Shown here piece after piece: positions 40,637 through 51,105 of a stretch of 64,000 bases of DNA. Location of the stretch: contig NC_092368.1 in NCBI RefSeq assembly GCF_030848805.1, positions 8,254,122-8,318,121 on the forward strand, in the 5' to 3' direction. The stretch comes from Temnothorax longispinosus (lineage: Eukaryota > Arthropoda > Insecta > Hymenoptera > Formicidae). The position numbers and the translations under genes were made by a program. The first letter of the stretch is position 1; each line of letters starts with the position of its first letter. The notes beneath the pieces are model-generated. The model searched no databases and was not told the DNA's origin. It worked only from the letters and a program-made list of their open reading frames with translations.

Positions 40637-40993
40637 GATATATGTTGCATGGAAACGTGAAGCCTGATGAAATATCAACGTAAGTATTACTTTTTAAAAT
40701 TATTATTATTATTATTTTTTTAATAAACCATTAATCTATTTTGTTTTTCTACAGTTTTAGAAGGCTGGTGGATCGTGGGAGGGGTCGGTGGGAGTCTGGC
40801 ATAACCACCCACCTCACCCCGGGGTAGGGGTATCCAATGCAGGATTTCCCTTCGGAGAAAAAAGGTACTCGGACCCAGGAAAAAAAAAAAAGGCCCGGTG
40901 GACCCAAGTGATCTTGCAAGCTTGAAGACTGCCTCTACCCGCCTCTATTGTTTGAGTCACGTAAACATTGCTATCTATTTGAGATTGAAGCAA
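40637..40993. other. Right subterminal region of the Polinton
   Basis: It contains a likely intron, 40680-40754 (donor CAACGTAAGTATTAC, acceptor TTTTTCTACAG), after the stop of the zinc protein. A GC-richer stretch with GGGGTAGGGGTATCCAATGC and AGGAAAAAAAAAAAGG runs follows, then the inner end of the right terminal repeat. No gene was seen. Confidence 0.45.
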
Positions 40994-41462
40994 AAATGTA
41001 AATTACGAATAAAAATTGAATATTGGCATAAATAGTGGCAAAATTATTTTTCAATCTCTCTTCCGTTTTCATCTAACATTAGCCTCCTCTATGTTTAAAT
41101 TATATATATGTTGCGGTAAAATGTCCTTTTTAATTATATAAACGGTTCATTTCAAATTTAAAGAATTAATAAAATTATTAAAAGATAGATAAAAACTTTT
41201 ATCTAAAATAGAATAATCTCATCACGGCACGTATGAACTTGTCCGTTCCTGTCTTCCACCCCCATTTCCCCACTATGGGGACTCTATAGTTTAAGTCACG
41301 TAAAATATGGTTTTTTGTTAATTTTTTTGTTGAACGTAGACCTAGGAAAAAAAAAAGGTCTTCGACGCCATCTCTTCCTGCGTGCAACTCCATAGTTTAA
41401 GTCATGTAAATTTCTTTTAAATTAAATGATTATATTAATTAAATTAGGTTATAAATAATTAA
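40994..41462. repeat. Polinton right terminal inverted repeat, inner part
   Basis: Reverse complement of 24510-24973, from AAATGTAAATTACGAATAAA to TTAGGTTATAAATAATT. It is cut at 41462 by the tandem array and resumes at 44994. Confidence 0.9.
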
Positions 41463-44400
41463 AATATAATTAAAGGTCAAGCTCGTATGTGTCAAATAAT
41501 AAATAGGTTGCCGGCCAATAACGAGCAATGTTAGACGTTAAAATTCAAAATTTATTAATGTAACATTACAAATGGTACGTTTCGGCAACACTGTGCCTTC
41601 CTCAGCCAATTTTAACAATTAATTGAAATGCCACGAATCATGTGTCAAGAGTAACAAATTTCCACATCAAAATTAACATACAGATAACATTGAGATCTAA
41701 ATTATTACATACATAGTTTAAGAAATTGTAGTTTGGATGTGGATTTTATAACTCTATAATTCGTGTCGATCCATTGTTTTACTAGTGTGGAAGAGTGTCT
41801 TCCAAAATAATAATGTAAACGATGACTTCTAAAGTCCCCCATTGTAGGCCTGGGTATAAATATAATAAAGGTCAAGCTCGTATGTGTCAAATAATAAATA
41901 GGTTGCCGGCCAATAACGAGCAATGTTAGACGTTAAAATTCAAAATTATTAATGTAACATTACAAATGGTACGTTTCGGCAACACTGTGCCTTCCTCAGC
42001 CAATTTTAACAATTAATTGAAATGCCACGAATCATGTGTCAAGAGTAACAAATTTCCACATCAAAATTAACATACAGATAACATTGAGATCTAAATTATT
42101 ACATACATAGTTTAAGAAATTGTAGTTTGGATGTGGATTTTATAACTCTATAATTCGTGTCGATCCATTGTTTTACTAGTGTGGAAGAGTGTCTTCCAAA
42201 ATAATAATGTAAACGATGACTTCTAAAGTCCCCCATTGTAGGCCTGGGTATAAATATAATTAAAGGTCAAGCTCGTATGTGTCAAATAATAAATAGGTTG
42301 CCGGCCAATAACGAGCAATGTTAGACGTTAAAATTCAAAATTTATTAATGTAACATTACAAATGGTACGTTTCGGCAACACTGTGCCTTCCTCAGCCAAT
42401 TTAACAATTAATTGAAATGCCACGAATCATGTGTCAAGAGTAACAAATTTCCACATCAAAATTAACATACAGATAACATTGAGATCTAATTATTACATAC
42501 ATAGTTTAAGAAATTGTAGTTTGGATGTGGATTTTATAACTCTATAATTCGTGTCGATCCATTGTTTTACTAGTGTGGAAGAGTGTCTTCCAAAATAATA
42601 ATGTAAACGATGACTTCTAAAGTCCCCCATTGTAGGCCTGGGTATAAATATAATTAAAGGTCAAGCTCGTATGTGTCAAATAATAAATAGGTTGCCGGCC
42701 AATAACGAGCAATGTTAGACGTTAAAATTCAAAATTTATAATGTAACATTACAAATGGTACGTTTCGGCAACACTGTGCCTTCCTCAGCCAATTTTAACA
42801 ATTAATTGAAATGCCACGAATCATGTGTCAAGAGTAACAAATTTCCACATCAAAATTAACATACAGATAACATTGAGATCTAAATTATTACATACATAGT
42901 TTAAGAAATTGTAGTTGGATGTGGATTTTATAACTCTATAATTCGTGTCGATCCATTGTTTTACTAGTGTGGAAGAGTGTCTTCCAAAATAATATGTAAA
43001 CGATGACTTCTAAAGTCCCCCATTGTAGGCCTGGGTATAAATATAATTAAAGGTCAAGCTCGTATGTGTCAAATAATAAATAGGTTGCCGGCCAATAACG
43101 AGCAATGTTAGACGTTAAAATTCAAAATTTATTAATGTAACATTACAAATGGTACGTTTCGGCAACACTGTGCCTTCCTCAGCCAATTTTAACAATTAAT
43201 TGAAATGCCACGAATCATGTGTCAAGAGTAACAAATTTCCACATCAAAATTAACATACAGATAACATTGAGATCTAAATTATTACATACATAGTTTAAGA
43301 AATTGTAGTTTGGATGTGGATTTTATAACTCTATAATTCGTGTCGATCCATTGTTTTACTAGTGTGGAAGAGTGTCTTCCAAATAATAATGTAAACGATG
43401 ACTTCTAAAGTCCCCCATTGTAGGCCTGGGTATAAATATAATTAAAGGTCAAGCTCGTATGTGTCAAATAATAAATAGGTTGCCGGCCAATAACGAGCAA
43501 TGTTAGACGTTAAAATTCAAAATTTATTAATGTAACATTACAAATGGTACGTTTCGGCAACACTGTGCCTTCCTCAGCCAATTTTAACAATTAATTGAAA
43601 TGCCACGAATCATGTGTCAAGAGTAACAAATTTCCACATCAAAATTAACATACAGATAACATTGAGATCTAAATTATTACATACATAGTTTAAGAAATTG
43701 TAGTTTGGATGTGGATTTTATAACTCTATAATTCGTGTCGATCCATTGTTTTACTAGTGTGGAAGAGTGTCTTCCAAAATAATAATGTAAACGATGACTT
43801 CTAAAGTCCCCCATTGTAGGCCTGGGTATAAATATAATTAAAGGTCAAGCTCGTATGTGTCAAATAATAAATAGGTTGCCGGCCAATAACGAGCAATGTT
43901 AGACGTTAAAATTCAAAATTTATTAATGTAACATTACAAATGGTACGTTTCGGCAACACTGTGCCTTCCTCAGCCAATTTTAACAATTAATTGAAATGCC
44001 ACGAATCATGTGTCAAGAGTAACAAATTTCCACATCAAAATTAACATACAGATAACATTGAGATCTAAATTATTACATACATAGTTTAAGAAATTGTAGT
44101 TTGGATGTGGATTTTATAACTCTATAATTCGTGTCGATACATTGTTTTACTAGTGTGGAAGAGTGTCTTCCAAAATAATAATGTAAACGATGACTTCTAA
44201 AGTCCCCCATTGTAGGCCTGGGTATAAATATAATTAAAGGTCAAGCTCGTATGTGTCAACTTTAGAAGTCATCGTTTACATTATTATTTTGGAAGACACT
44301 CTTCCACACTAGTAAAAACAATGGATCGACACGAATTATAGAGTTATAAAATCCACATCCAAACTACAATTTCTTAAACTATGTATGTAATAATTTAGAT

Positions 44401-44993
44401 CTCAATGTTATCTGTATGTTAATTTTGATGTGGAAATTTGTTACTCTTGACACATGATTCGTGGCATTTCAATTAATTGTTAAAATTGGCTGAGGAAGGC
44501 ACAGTGTTGCCGAAACGTACCATTTGTAATGTTACATTAATAAATTTTGAATTTTAACGTCTAACATTGCTCGTTATTGGCCGGCAACCTATTTATTATT
44601 TGACACATACGAGCTTGACCTTTAATTATATTTATACCCAGGCCTACAATGGGGGACTTTAGAAGTCATCGTTTACATTATTATTTTGGAAGACACTCTT
44701 CCACACTAGTAAAACAATGGATCGACACGAATTATAGAGTTATAAAATCCACATCCAAACTACAATTTCTTAAACTATGTATGTAATAATTTAGATCTCA
44801 ATGTTATCTGTATGTTAATTTTGATGTGGAAATTTGTTACTCTTGACACATGATTCGTGGCATTTCAATTAATTGTTAAAATTGGCTGAGGAAGGCACAG
44901 TGTTGCCGAAACGTACCATTTGTAATGTTACATTAATAAATTTTGAATTTTAACGTCTAACATTGCTCGTTATTGGCCGGCAACCTATTTATT
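41463..44993. repeat. Tandem array of about 395-bp units, Penelope pseudo-LTR / retrozyme-like
   Basis: Seven direct units start at 41474, 41869, 42264, 42658, 43051, 43446 and 43842 (period 393-396 bp). A 20-bp stub at 44238 follows, then two units in inverse orientation (about 44259-44624 and 44625-44993). Units are nearly identical, differing by single-base indels in A or T runs, so the array is young or homogenised. Every unit contains a hammerhead-like core, CTGAGGA / GGCACAGTGTTGCC / GAAACG, on the minus strand for the seven units and on the plus strand for the last two. A short frame on the same strand ends with WIDTNYRVIKSTSKLQFLKL. I infer a non-autonomous Penelope-like family. Confidence 0.85.
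44486..44522 (+). ncRNA. Candidate hammerhead-ribozyme core (one per array unit)
   Basis: GGCTGAGGA, stem AGGCA/TGCC closing a short loop, then GAAACG. This matches the conserved CUGANGA...GAAA core with a stem II of 4-5 bp. A weak stem III (ACG/UGU) with a GUA cleavage triplet can be drawn just downstream, but the expected stem I pairing does not close well by eye. Repeated at 44884-44918 (plus) and in all seven minus-strand units (for example 41607-41573). Activity is unproven. Confidence 0.45.
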
Positions 44994-45217
44994 ATAAATA
45001 ATTAAATTATGTTATAAATAATTAAATTAGTTTATAAAAAAGGCTATGCCGGTTCTGGATCAAGACATGGTGCTCGCGCGGGATGCGGGGCGAGGGGATG
45101 GAGAGGGGATGACGTCATCGGCGTTGCCGCCGAGATCCCCGCGCCGCCGAGATCCCCTCGCCCCGCACCCCGCGCGAGCACCAGGCCTTGATCCAGAACC
45201 GGCATAGCCTTACTACT
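44994..45217. repeat. Polinton right terminal inverted repeat, outer part
   Basis: It resumes after the array with TAAATAATTAAATTATG and ends in the GC-rich hairpin (45037-45217) matching the left end, up to GCCTTACTACT. Compared with the left end the hairpin has an internal deletion of about 25 bp in the GGGGATCTCGGCGG repeat region. Confidence 0.88.
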
Positions 45218-45364
45218 AAAAATCATCGTAGAACAAACAAAAAAAAAGCATTTTAAAGCTCAAAATGTCAGCTGTAACGTGGTATCGGTGACGATAAAAA
45301 ATTTTTCTGACTTCCTTGTTTGGGGCTAAAATTAAAAATGTTGATTTATTCTTTAAAATTACAC

Positions 45365-45397
<33 letters not shown>

Positions 45398-45679
45398 ACA
45401 CTGCAGTTTGATAAAAAAAATTTTTTTACAAAATTCAATACAAATACCATAAACTGTAACATTTTACCTACAAAATGCTTTTTTTTAAATCTTCCTACGA
45501 TTTTTTTTTACCGATTTACACAATGTTGAAGTTAACCCTTTTTTTCTTGAAAAATGACATTTACCGCCGACATTAGCATTAACCAATGTGCACCACGTGG
45601 AGGTTGTCGGTCGGATTTTGCACATCGTGTGTGTGTGTGTGTGTGTCACAGCAGAAATAAGGACTCCGCAGCTCGTCAT

Positions 45680-46195
45680 TTCTGCAGTATTTAAATGACT
45701 CCAAACTTCTCTGCTGTGTGTGCGTGCGTGCCTTTAAAATTGTGTATTACCTCTTCTCTGATTAATTACTGCTTGCAATCGCTCTCGCATGTTTATGCAT
45801 CTTTTAATTGCGCTTTGTGGAATTTTGCGCCAAATTTGCCTAAGCGCTTTTCCCAATTGGTTCAGATTATACGGCTGCTTTAATCGTCATTCCATTTCGT
45901 CCCAAATGTGTTTAATGGGATTTAAATCGTGGAATCATTTAAATATTGGCGAAATTCTGCCACATGTCACAAGTCACGTATCACGAGTTCCTTGATTCCA
46001 CGATTTAAATCCCATTGAACACATTTGGGACGAAATGGAATGACGATTAAAGCAGCCGTATAATCTGAACCAATTGGAAGAAGCGCTTAGGCAAATTTGG
46101 CGCAAAATTCCACAAAGCGCAATTGAAAGATGCATAAACATGCGAGAGCGATTGCAAGCAGTAATTAATCAGAGAAGAGGTAATACACAATTTTA
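45680..46195. pseudogene. Two inverted 3' ends of a Tc1-type transposase at the P2 centre
   Basis: On the plus strand 46003-46195 reads NPIEHIWDEME, then a stop, then RLKQPYNLNQLEEALRQIW and IERCINMRERLQAVINQ. This is the C-terminal end of a Tc1/mariner transposase with the last catalytic acidic region (PIEHIWDEME). A mirror copy runs on the minus strand at 45914-45695. The codon CGA became TGA (46042-46044) in the plus copy. The rest of the transposase is absent, so neither copy works. Confidence 0.82.
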
Positions 46196-46302
46196 AAGGC
46201 ACGCACGCGCGCGTACACACACGCACACACACACAGCAGAGAAGTTTGGAGTCATTTAAATACTGCAGAAATGACGAGCTGCGGAGTCCTTATTTCTGCT
46301 GT

Positions 46303-46305
<3 letters not shown>

Positions 46306-46392
<87 letters not shown>
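46306..46392. repeat. CA microsatellite in the right arm of P2
   Basis: More than 40 CA dinucleotides. The mirror position in the left arm (45628-45648) has only about 10 GT units, so the tract expanded in one arm after the palindrome formed. Confidence 0.92.
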
Positions 46393-46393
<1 letters not shown>

Positions 46394-47182
46394 TGTGCAA
46401 AATCCGACCGACAACCTCCACGTGGTGCACATTGGTTAATGCTAATGTCGGCGGTAAATGTCATTTTTCAAAAAAAAAAGGGTTAACTTCAACATTGTGT
46501 AAATCGGTAAAAAAAAATCGTAGGAAGATTTTAAAAAAAGCATTTTGTAAGTAAAATGTTACAGTTTGTGGTATTTGTATTAAATTTTGTAAAAAAATTT
46601 TTTTATCAAACTGCAGAGTGTTAGAAATGTGTAATTTTAAGGAATAAATCAACATTTTTAATTTTAGCACCAAACAAGAAAGACAGAAAAATTTTTTATT
46701 GTCACCGATACCACGTTACAGCTGACATTTTGAGCTTTAAAATGCTTTTTTTTGTTTGTTCTACGATGATTTTTCATCGAGTTACGTCATTTTTTCTAAA
46801 AAATACAGGGTTTGCTTCAAAGTCGTGTAAATCGGTCAAAAAAAATCGTAGGAAGATTAAAAAAAAAGCATTTTGTAGGTAAAATTATGTAGTTTATGAA
46901 ACGTTAATTGAATTTTTTGAAAAAAAATTTTTAATTGGGTTTTAAGTAGTCAAACATAAGTTAATTTTAAGGAACAAAACAATGTGTTCTCTTTTAAGGC
47001 GTACAACAAAAAAAATAAAAAAATTTTAAAAATCCATTAAAAGTGCGTTAAAGTTGAAACTTCAAGCTTTAAAATGCTTTTTTAGATTTTTTTTTACGAT
47101 AATTTTTCGCCAACTTACAGCAGTTTGAAAATAACCTAATTTTTAGAGTTCATGAAGTGTTCCCTATTTTTTTGTACGAGTG

Positions 47183-47313
47183 ATATATATATATATATAT
47201 ATATATACTAGCTGCCCCGGCGAACTTCGTACCGCCTAACAGTAATGAATGTAGTGATAAGACACGCAAATAGTCCCTCTCTCTCCCTCTCTTTCCCCCC
47301 TTTCCCCCTCTCC

Positions 47314-47346
<33 letters not shown>

Positions 47347-47658
47347 CTTCTCTTTCTCTCTCTCCCCCTCCCTCTCTCCCTCTCTCCTCTCTTCCTCTCT
47401 CTCTCTCTTTCTCCCCCTCTTTTTCTCTCTTTCTTTCCCCCTCCCTCTTTCTCTCTCTCTCTCTCTCTCTCCTTCCCTCTATGTATTTTTTCTATGTATT
47501 TGGATATCTTTCTAGATTAATTTTTTTTTACGTGAATTTTTCCAATATTTTATTAGTTATTCTGCTATTCCGGAAAATTCTACCCCTATTTCATATACTT
47601 GTAGTAAAAATTTGGCCCAGCCGTTCTTGAGTTATAAATGGTGTAACTAACCCGACTT

Positions 47659-47713
<55 letters not shown>
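47183..47713. repeat. Second CTAGCTG-family repeat with CT-rich core and TA tail
   Basis: After a TA run, CTAGCTGCCCCGGCGAACTTCG starts at 47208. A long CT-rich microsatellite occupies 47275-47480. The end, GGAAAATTCTACCCC to AACCCGACTTTG, then a TA run to 47713, matches the 8086-8711 element in the last 60 bp. Same family, but here the 135-bp units are replaced by simple sequence. Confidence 0.72.
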
Positions 47714-47718
<5 letters not shown>

Positions 47719-47970
47719 CTCCCCCTCCGAGAGGGAAGCAATAAACTATAAGAAATATATAAAATCTTCTCTAAAGGATCTCAAGACAACCCTTCTACAA
47801 AACAGCTCAATCGCCATGCACGGAAAAAAGTACGGTCACGAATCAGGCAAGCAAGCGCACACGGCACACACATCCGTCCCGCACGGCGGTTCGAGCCGAA
47901 CTCCGAGATGAGAAGGACTGAAAGAGAGGTTATGTTGACGGTGAGGTTGGGCGAGGAGGAGATGGCACAA
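47714..47970. other. Left flank of the 8.1-kb transposon
   Basis: A mixed-composition stretch with no gene recognised. It ends GATGGCACAA, the last three bases of which (CAA) are repeated after the transposon's right end at 56060-56062. It may be contiguous with the LINE ORF1-like DNA at 56063 onward. Confidence 0.4.
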
Positions 47971-48825
47971 TAGGCCAGTCATTAAAGACAATCAATTCAC
48001 TTTAATTACAAAAGTTTTCAAATTTTGATGGAATATTGGGTGAGTTGAAATAACAATAAATCTCATTTTGCAACCATCCCCGAGGTCCGGAACATGCTAA
48101 ACATTGCAAAAAACGTTAATTTATTATAACTTTGCGAAAAAAATTACAAAAGTCCTGCAAACTTAAAGCAATGTCTATTGTAATATTTTCCACAATGTGT
48201 TAGATTTGCAACCTATTTTGAGGCGCGCAACATTGAATTTTTTTATAAAATAACTTATAAAATAATTTTTGTTTGTAAGTTGGAGGAAAAAATTGCAAAA
48301 GTGCTGCAAACCGATAGAATAACTTTTACAACTACCCCGAACAGCTGTACCAATTTGCAACCTTCTATGTTACACGCAACATATTTTTTTTAAATTAATG
48401 ATGGAACAATTGTTTATTTGGTCGTAATTTTGCCAAAAAAATTGCAAAAGTTTTGCAAATTGGTTGCAAACGTTGAGATTATTTTTCGTCACAAGCTGTT
48501 AAGTTTGCAACCTCGGACAAGGTCCGCAACCTTGAAAAATTAGCAACAATTATTATTTTGCACTTTTTACAAGCGTGAAAAAATTGCAAAAGTTTTGCAA
48601 ATTTTACGGAGTGCTTCAAATGTCTTCCTTTATCCGAATATAAATTTGCAACCCTCTACTAGTTACGCAAATTATTGCAACTTATTAATGAATAATTTTG
48701 TGTTACAAAATTAATGCAAAAGTGTTGCAAATCCAGGGAAACAAATAAAAAATACATTTACACATGATGTCGAATTTGCAACCTTCTATCTGTCACGCAA
48801 AATATTCAAATCAAATATATTTTTC
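47971..48825. repeat. Left terminal inverted repeat with iterated units
   Basis: Inside the repeat a unit of 130-150 bp recurs about five times, each containing AAAATTGCAAAAGTTTTGCAAA followed by TTTGCAACC and ACGCAA phrases (cores near 48143, 48291, 48441, 48582 and 48712). The same units are mirrored in 55207-56059. Iterated motifs like these could be transposase-binding sites. Confidence 0.85.
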
Positions 48826-49155
48826 TTTACTTTTCGATGATTGTATTAATGTACTGAGTATTTATTGATGGAATGTGAGTTAAGGAGATCGAATACAATA
48901 TTTTGACTCCGACGATTGTTACATTTAGAAAGTTTTGTAGAGTTAGGAAAATGATGATTTCTTCATTCAAAATACAATTACTTTACAATTTTTGCAGAAT
49001 TTAAAAAGGGGACAAGACACTTGAGTTCCGAGTTTTCCCAAATGCAACAATCTGTAACTGAAAGTACTATGCAATTGTTTTATTGTAGTTAAAATAAAAT
49101 TTCGAGCATAACATAAAAATCACTGTTTACTTCATTTTAATAAAAATCACTATAA

Positions 49156-51105
49156 TTATGAGAGTCTCCGTCTCTTACTGCCAGAAGGTCCAGGATTGTC
49201 AGAAACGTTCCTCTCCACATTCTCAGGGAAAATTTCGTCTATAAATATCGGTTCTTGAAATAGGATATCAGATGCTTTGCATTCCTCGTCCAATAATGTG
49301 TCATTGTTCGTGCAATCGAGGTACGTGTCTAACGGCGCTCCGAATCTGTTACTTTGGGCACAAAACTGGTCCATTCGGGTTTCTAATTCTTCGTCATCGC
49401 TGTCCGATTCGACGTGATCGATTTCCTTGGCATTCGCGCAAGATTGTCCGTGACAAAAGAAGCAAATGTCAGAGTATTTTAACCCAGCTTTCCGACAGCC
49501 ACATTGCTTTTCACAGCCTTTTTCGCACTTGCATGTGACGAATTTTAATAATTCTGCCGGTGCTGGTTCCTGCAATGTGAAGATGGGCATCAAGCCATTC
49601 GGTCCTTGCTTCCAGCCCCAAGATTCGGCTATTTTCTTCTTACCCATCCATTGTTGAACTTGATGGTATGTACGCAAGGAATGTTGCCGTGCCGCAGCTT
49701 TTGTTGGTGGCAAACAGGCAAGGTTAAATTTGCTTTTTGTTATTGAACGCCCAAAGCCATCGTACCGTAATTTATTCAACGAATCGTTGCGTTGACCCCC
49801 GTACAAAGCGACTAAAACTTTCTCTCCCGCGTCGTCAATGACATCTGGATCGGCGTACGAATCTTTGAAGGAGTTTATAGCTTCTTTCAAATCGTCATTC
49901 TTTTTTAATAGTAACGTAATTTTAATTTTTCCCTGGTTGAATAATGCTGAAGTTGTGTCACAACCTGTGAAGGCATGGTAAAATAAAATGTGTTCCGCCA
50001 AAGTTGGATCTTGCAAACTCGTGGAAGAATACAAACATATTGCAGACTTTCCTTTTCCAGGCTTCATAAAATAAACGTTATTCTGAGTTTCATTTGCAAT
50101 CCCGGTTAAAATAATTAGTAAATCAATATCTTCGCCAACGATAACAACTGATTCATAGTCCGAGGCCATTTCCAAAGCTGTTGAGACGATGAGCGTATCC
50201 GCATCTTCTTCATGTTGTTTTACTGAATGCCCGGCGTTTTGGAACTTCTTTTTTAGCATGGTTATTAGACGCGCTTTATTTTTCTCATTGGAGAGAAATT
50301 TCTCTTGAGACATTGTTGCACTCATTGATTCCTCAAAAAGAATGTCTGCAGATGTAGTTTTCGTTGATCGTCGTAATCGTTTCGAAGTTTTTGTGCTTTT
50401 CTTTGCGATATCCTCTGAATACCCATCAAACACGATAACTGCATTTTTCCCATAATACTTTTGTACATACTTAACATACGTGTCAGAAATGAATGAAAAT
50501 ATCTCACCCTTTTTCCAAACAACTTTGTGCAGCAAAAACCCGCCATCAATCACATAGCAGACATCTCCTGAAGTTACTGTATCCTCTATCGGTTGAAACA
50601 AAGCGTACATAGCTGATTTTTTGCTTTTGCGCAAGCCAACTTCATCAAAGAGAGATAATGGGTAAGGAGCAAGTTTGTATTCGAAATATTTTTTCAGTTG
50701 ATCTTGTGATTCTTTGGCAAAAGAAATGCGTTGATACAGTAAAACCGGATCGATTGGAATAACAGTATCAGCAATCTTCACGGACGATGTCATTGCCGAC
50801 AAAGGAAGCACCCTTTTTTTTCGAGAAAAAGAAATTTCACCGAAATTTTGCCCAACTATCGCCTTCATTCCTTCCAGCCCAATCTTTTGAGAGTTGTGAC
50901 AATTGATATTAATGCCGCCAACAATCCCGGTACTCAATGAAACAATGCTGTCCAATCCATCCACTGGAAAAGGTGGATGCTCTGATAACCATTTTAGAAG
51001 TTTTTCAACATCATTGTTGTCTCTCGTCTGTCTAGTTGGTCTCGCATCGACATGTTGTTCCATACTTGATGATAATACATCTGTAAATTCTTCTATCGCC
51101 TCCAT
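49156..51105 (-). pseudogene. Transposon protein, C-terminal part: XPG/FEN1-like nuclease plus CXC cluster
   Basis: 649 codons from ATG 51105. A PIN/XPG-type nuclease shows in order VIDGGFLLHKVVW (about 185-197), VIVFDGYS (223-230), HEEDADTLIVSTAL (298-311), VGEDIDLLI (323-331) and FTGCDTTSAL (379-388). These give the acidic residues D187, D227, E299-D303, D326-D328 and D383. A Cys-rich motif follows at about 525-557 (CKCEKGCEKQCGCRKAG, then CFFCHGQSC), like a CXC domain. The ATG is probably an accident. The preceding frame (53266-51032) runs on with related sequence, and a 1-bp shift near 51100 separates them, so one protein of about 1.4 kilocodons was ancestral. Predicted role: cutting flap or junction DNA during transposition. 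Confidence 0.8.

Larger units (their letters stand above)
24263..45217. mobile_element. Polinton/Maverick (adintovirus-like), 20.9 kb, nearly complete
   Basis: The ends are AGTAGTAAGGC and GCCTTACTACT, starting with AG as usual for Polintons, inside a 6-bp duplication. Terminal inverted repeats are about 0.7 kb: 24263-24973 on the left, 40994-41462 plus 44994-45217 on the right, where a tandem array interrupts it. The core gene set is present: major capsid, minor capsid/penton, PLA2-like/pX-like protein, adenain-like protease, packaging ATPase, integrase and PolB. Extra genes include a Ulp1-type SUMO protease and several small conserved-looking proteins. Most frames are open. The defects I can see are a frameshift in PolB near 36547 and a frame change at a T13 run (29356-29368). 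Genes use short introns of 75-95 nt. Confidence 0.95.
23847..47182. mobile_element. Tc1-type palindrome P2, interrupted by the Polinton
   Basis: The left outer arm (23847-24262, starting CACTCCTACAAAAAAAATAG) is mirrored by the right end (46775-47182, ending TTTTTTTGTACGAGTG). The inner left arm continues after the Polinton (45218-45985) and is mirrored by 45985-46774. The palindrome centre is near 45985. Both inner arms hold inverted copies of the 3' end of a Tc1-type transposase gene. With the Polinton removed, P2 is about 2.4 kb. It looks like a head-to-head fold-back of two Tc1 3' halves. Confidence 0.82.

Noticed and set aside
46246..46554. Open frames over the CA microsatellite
   Set aside because: Thr-His repeats come from the (CA)n tract. 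The flanking part is non-coding P2 arm.
47245..47520. Open frame over CT-rich simple sequence
   Set aside because: Ser/Leu/Pro low-complexity translation of a microsatellite.
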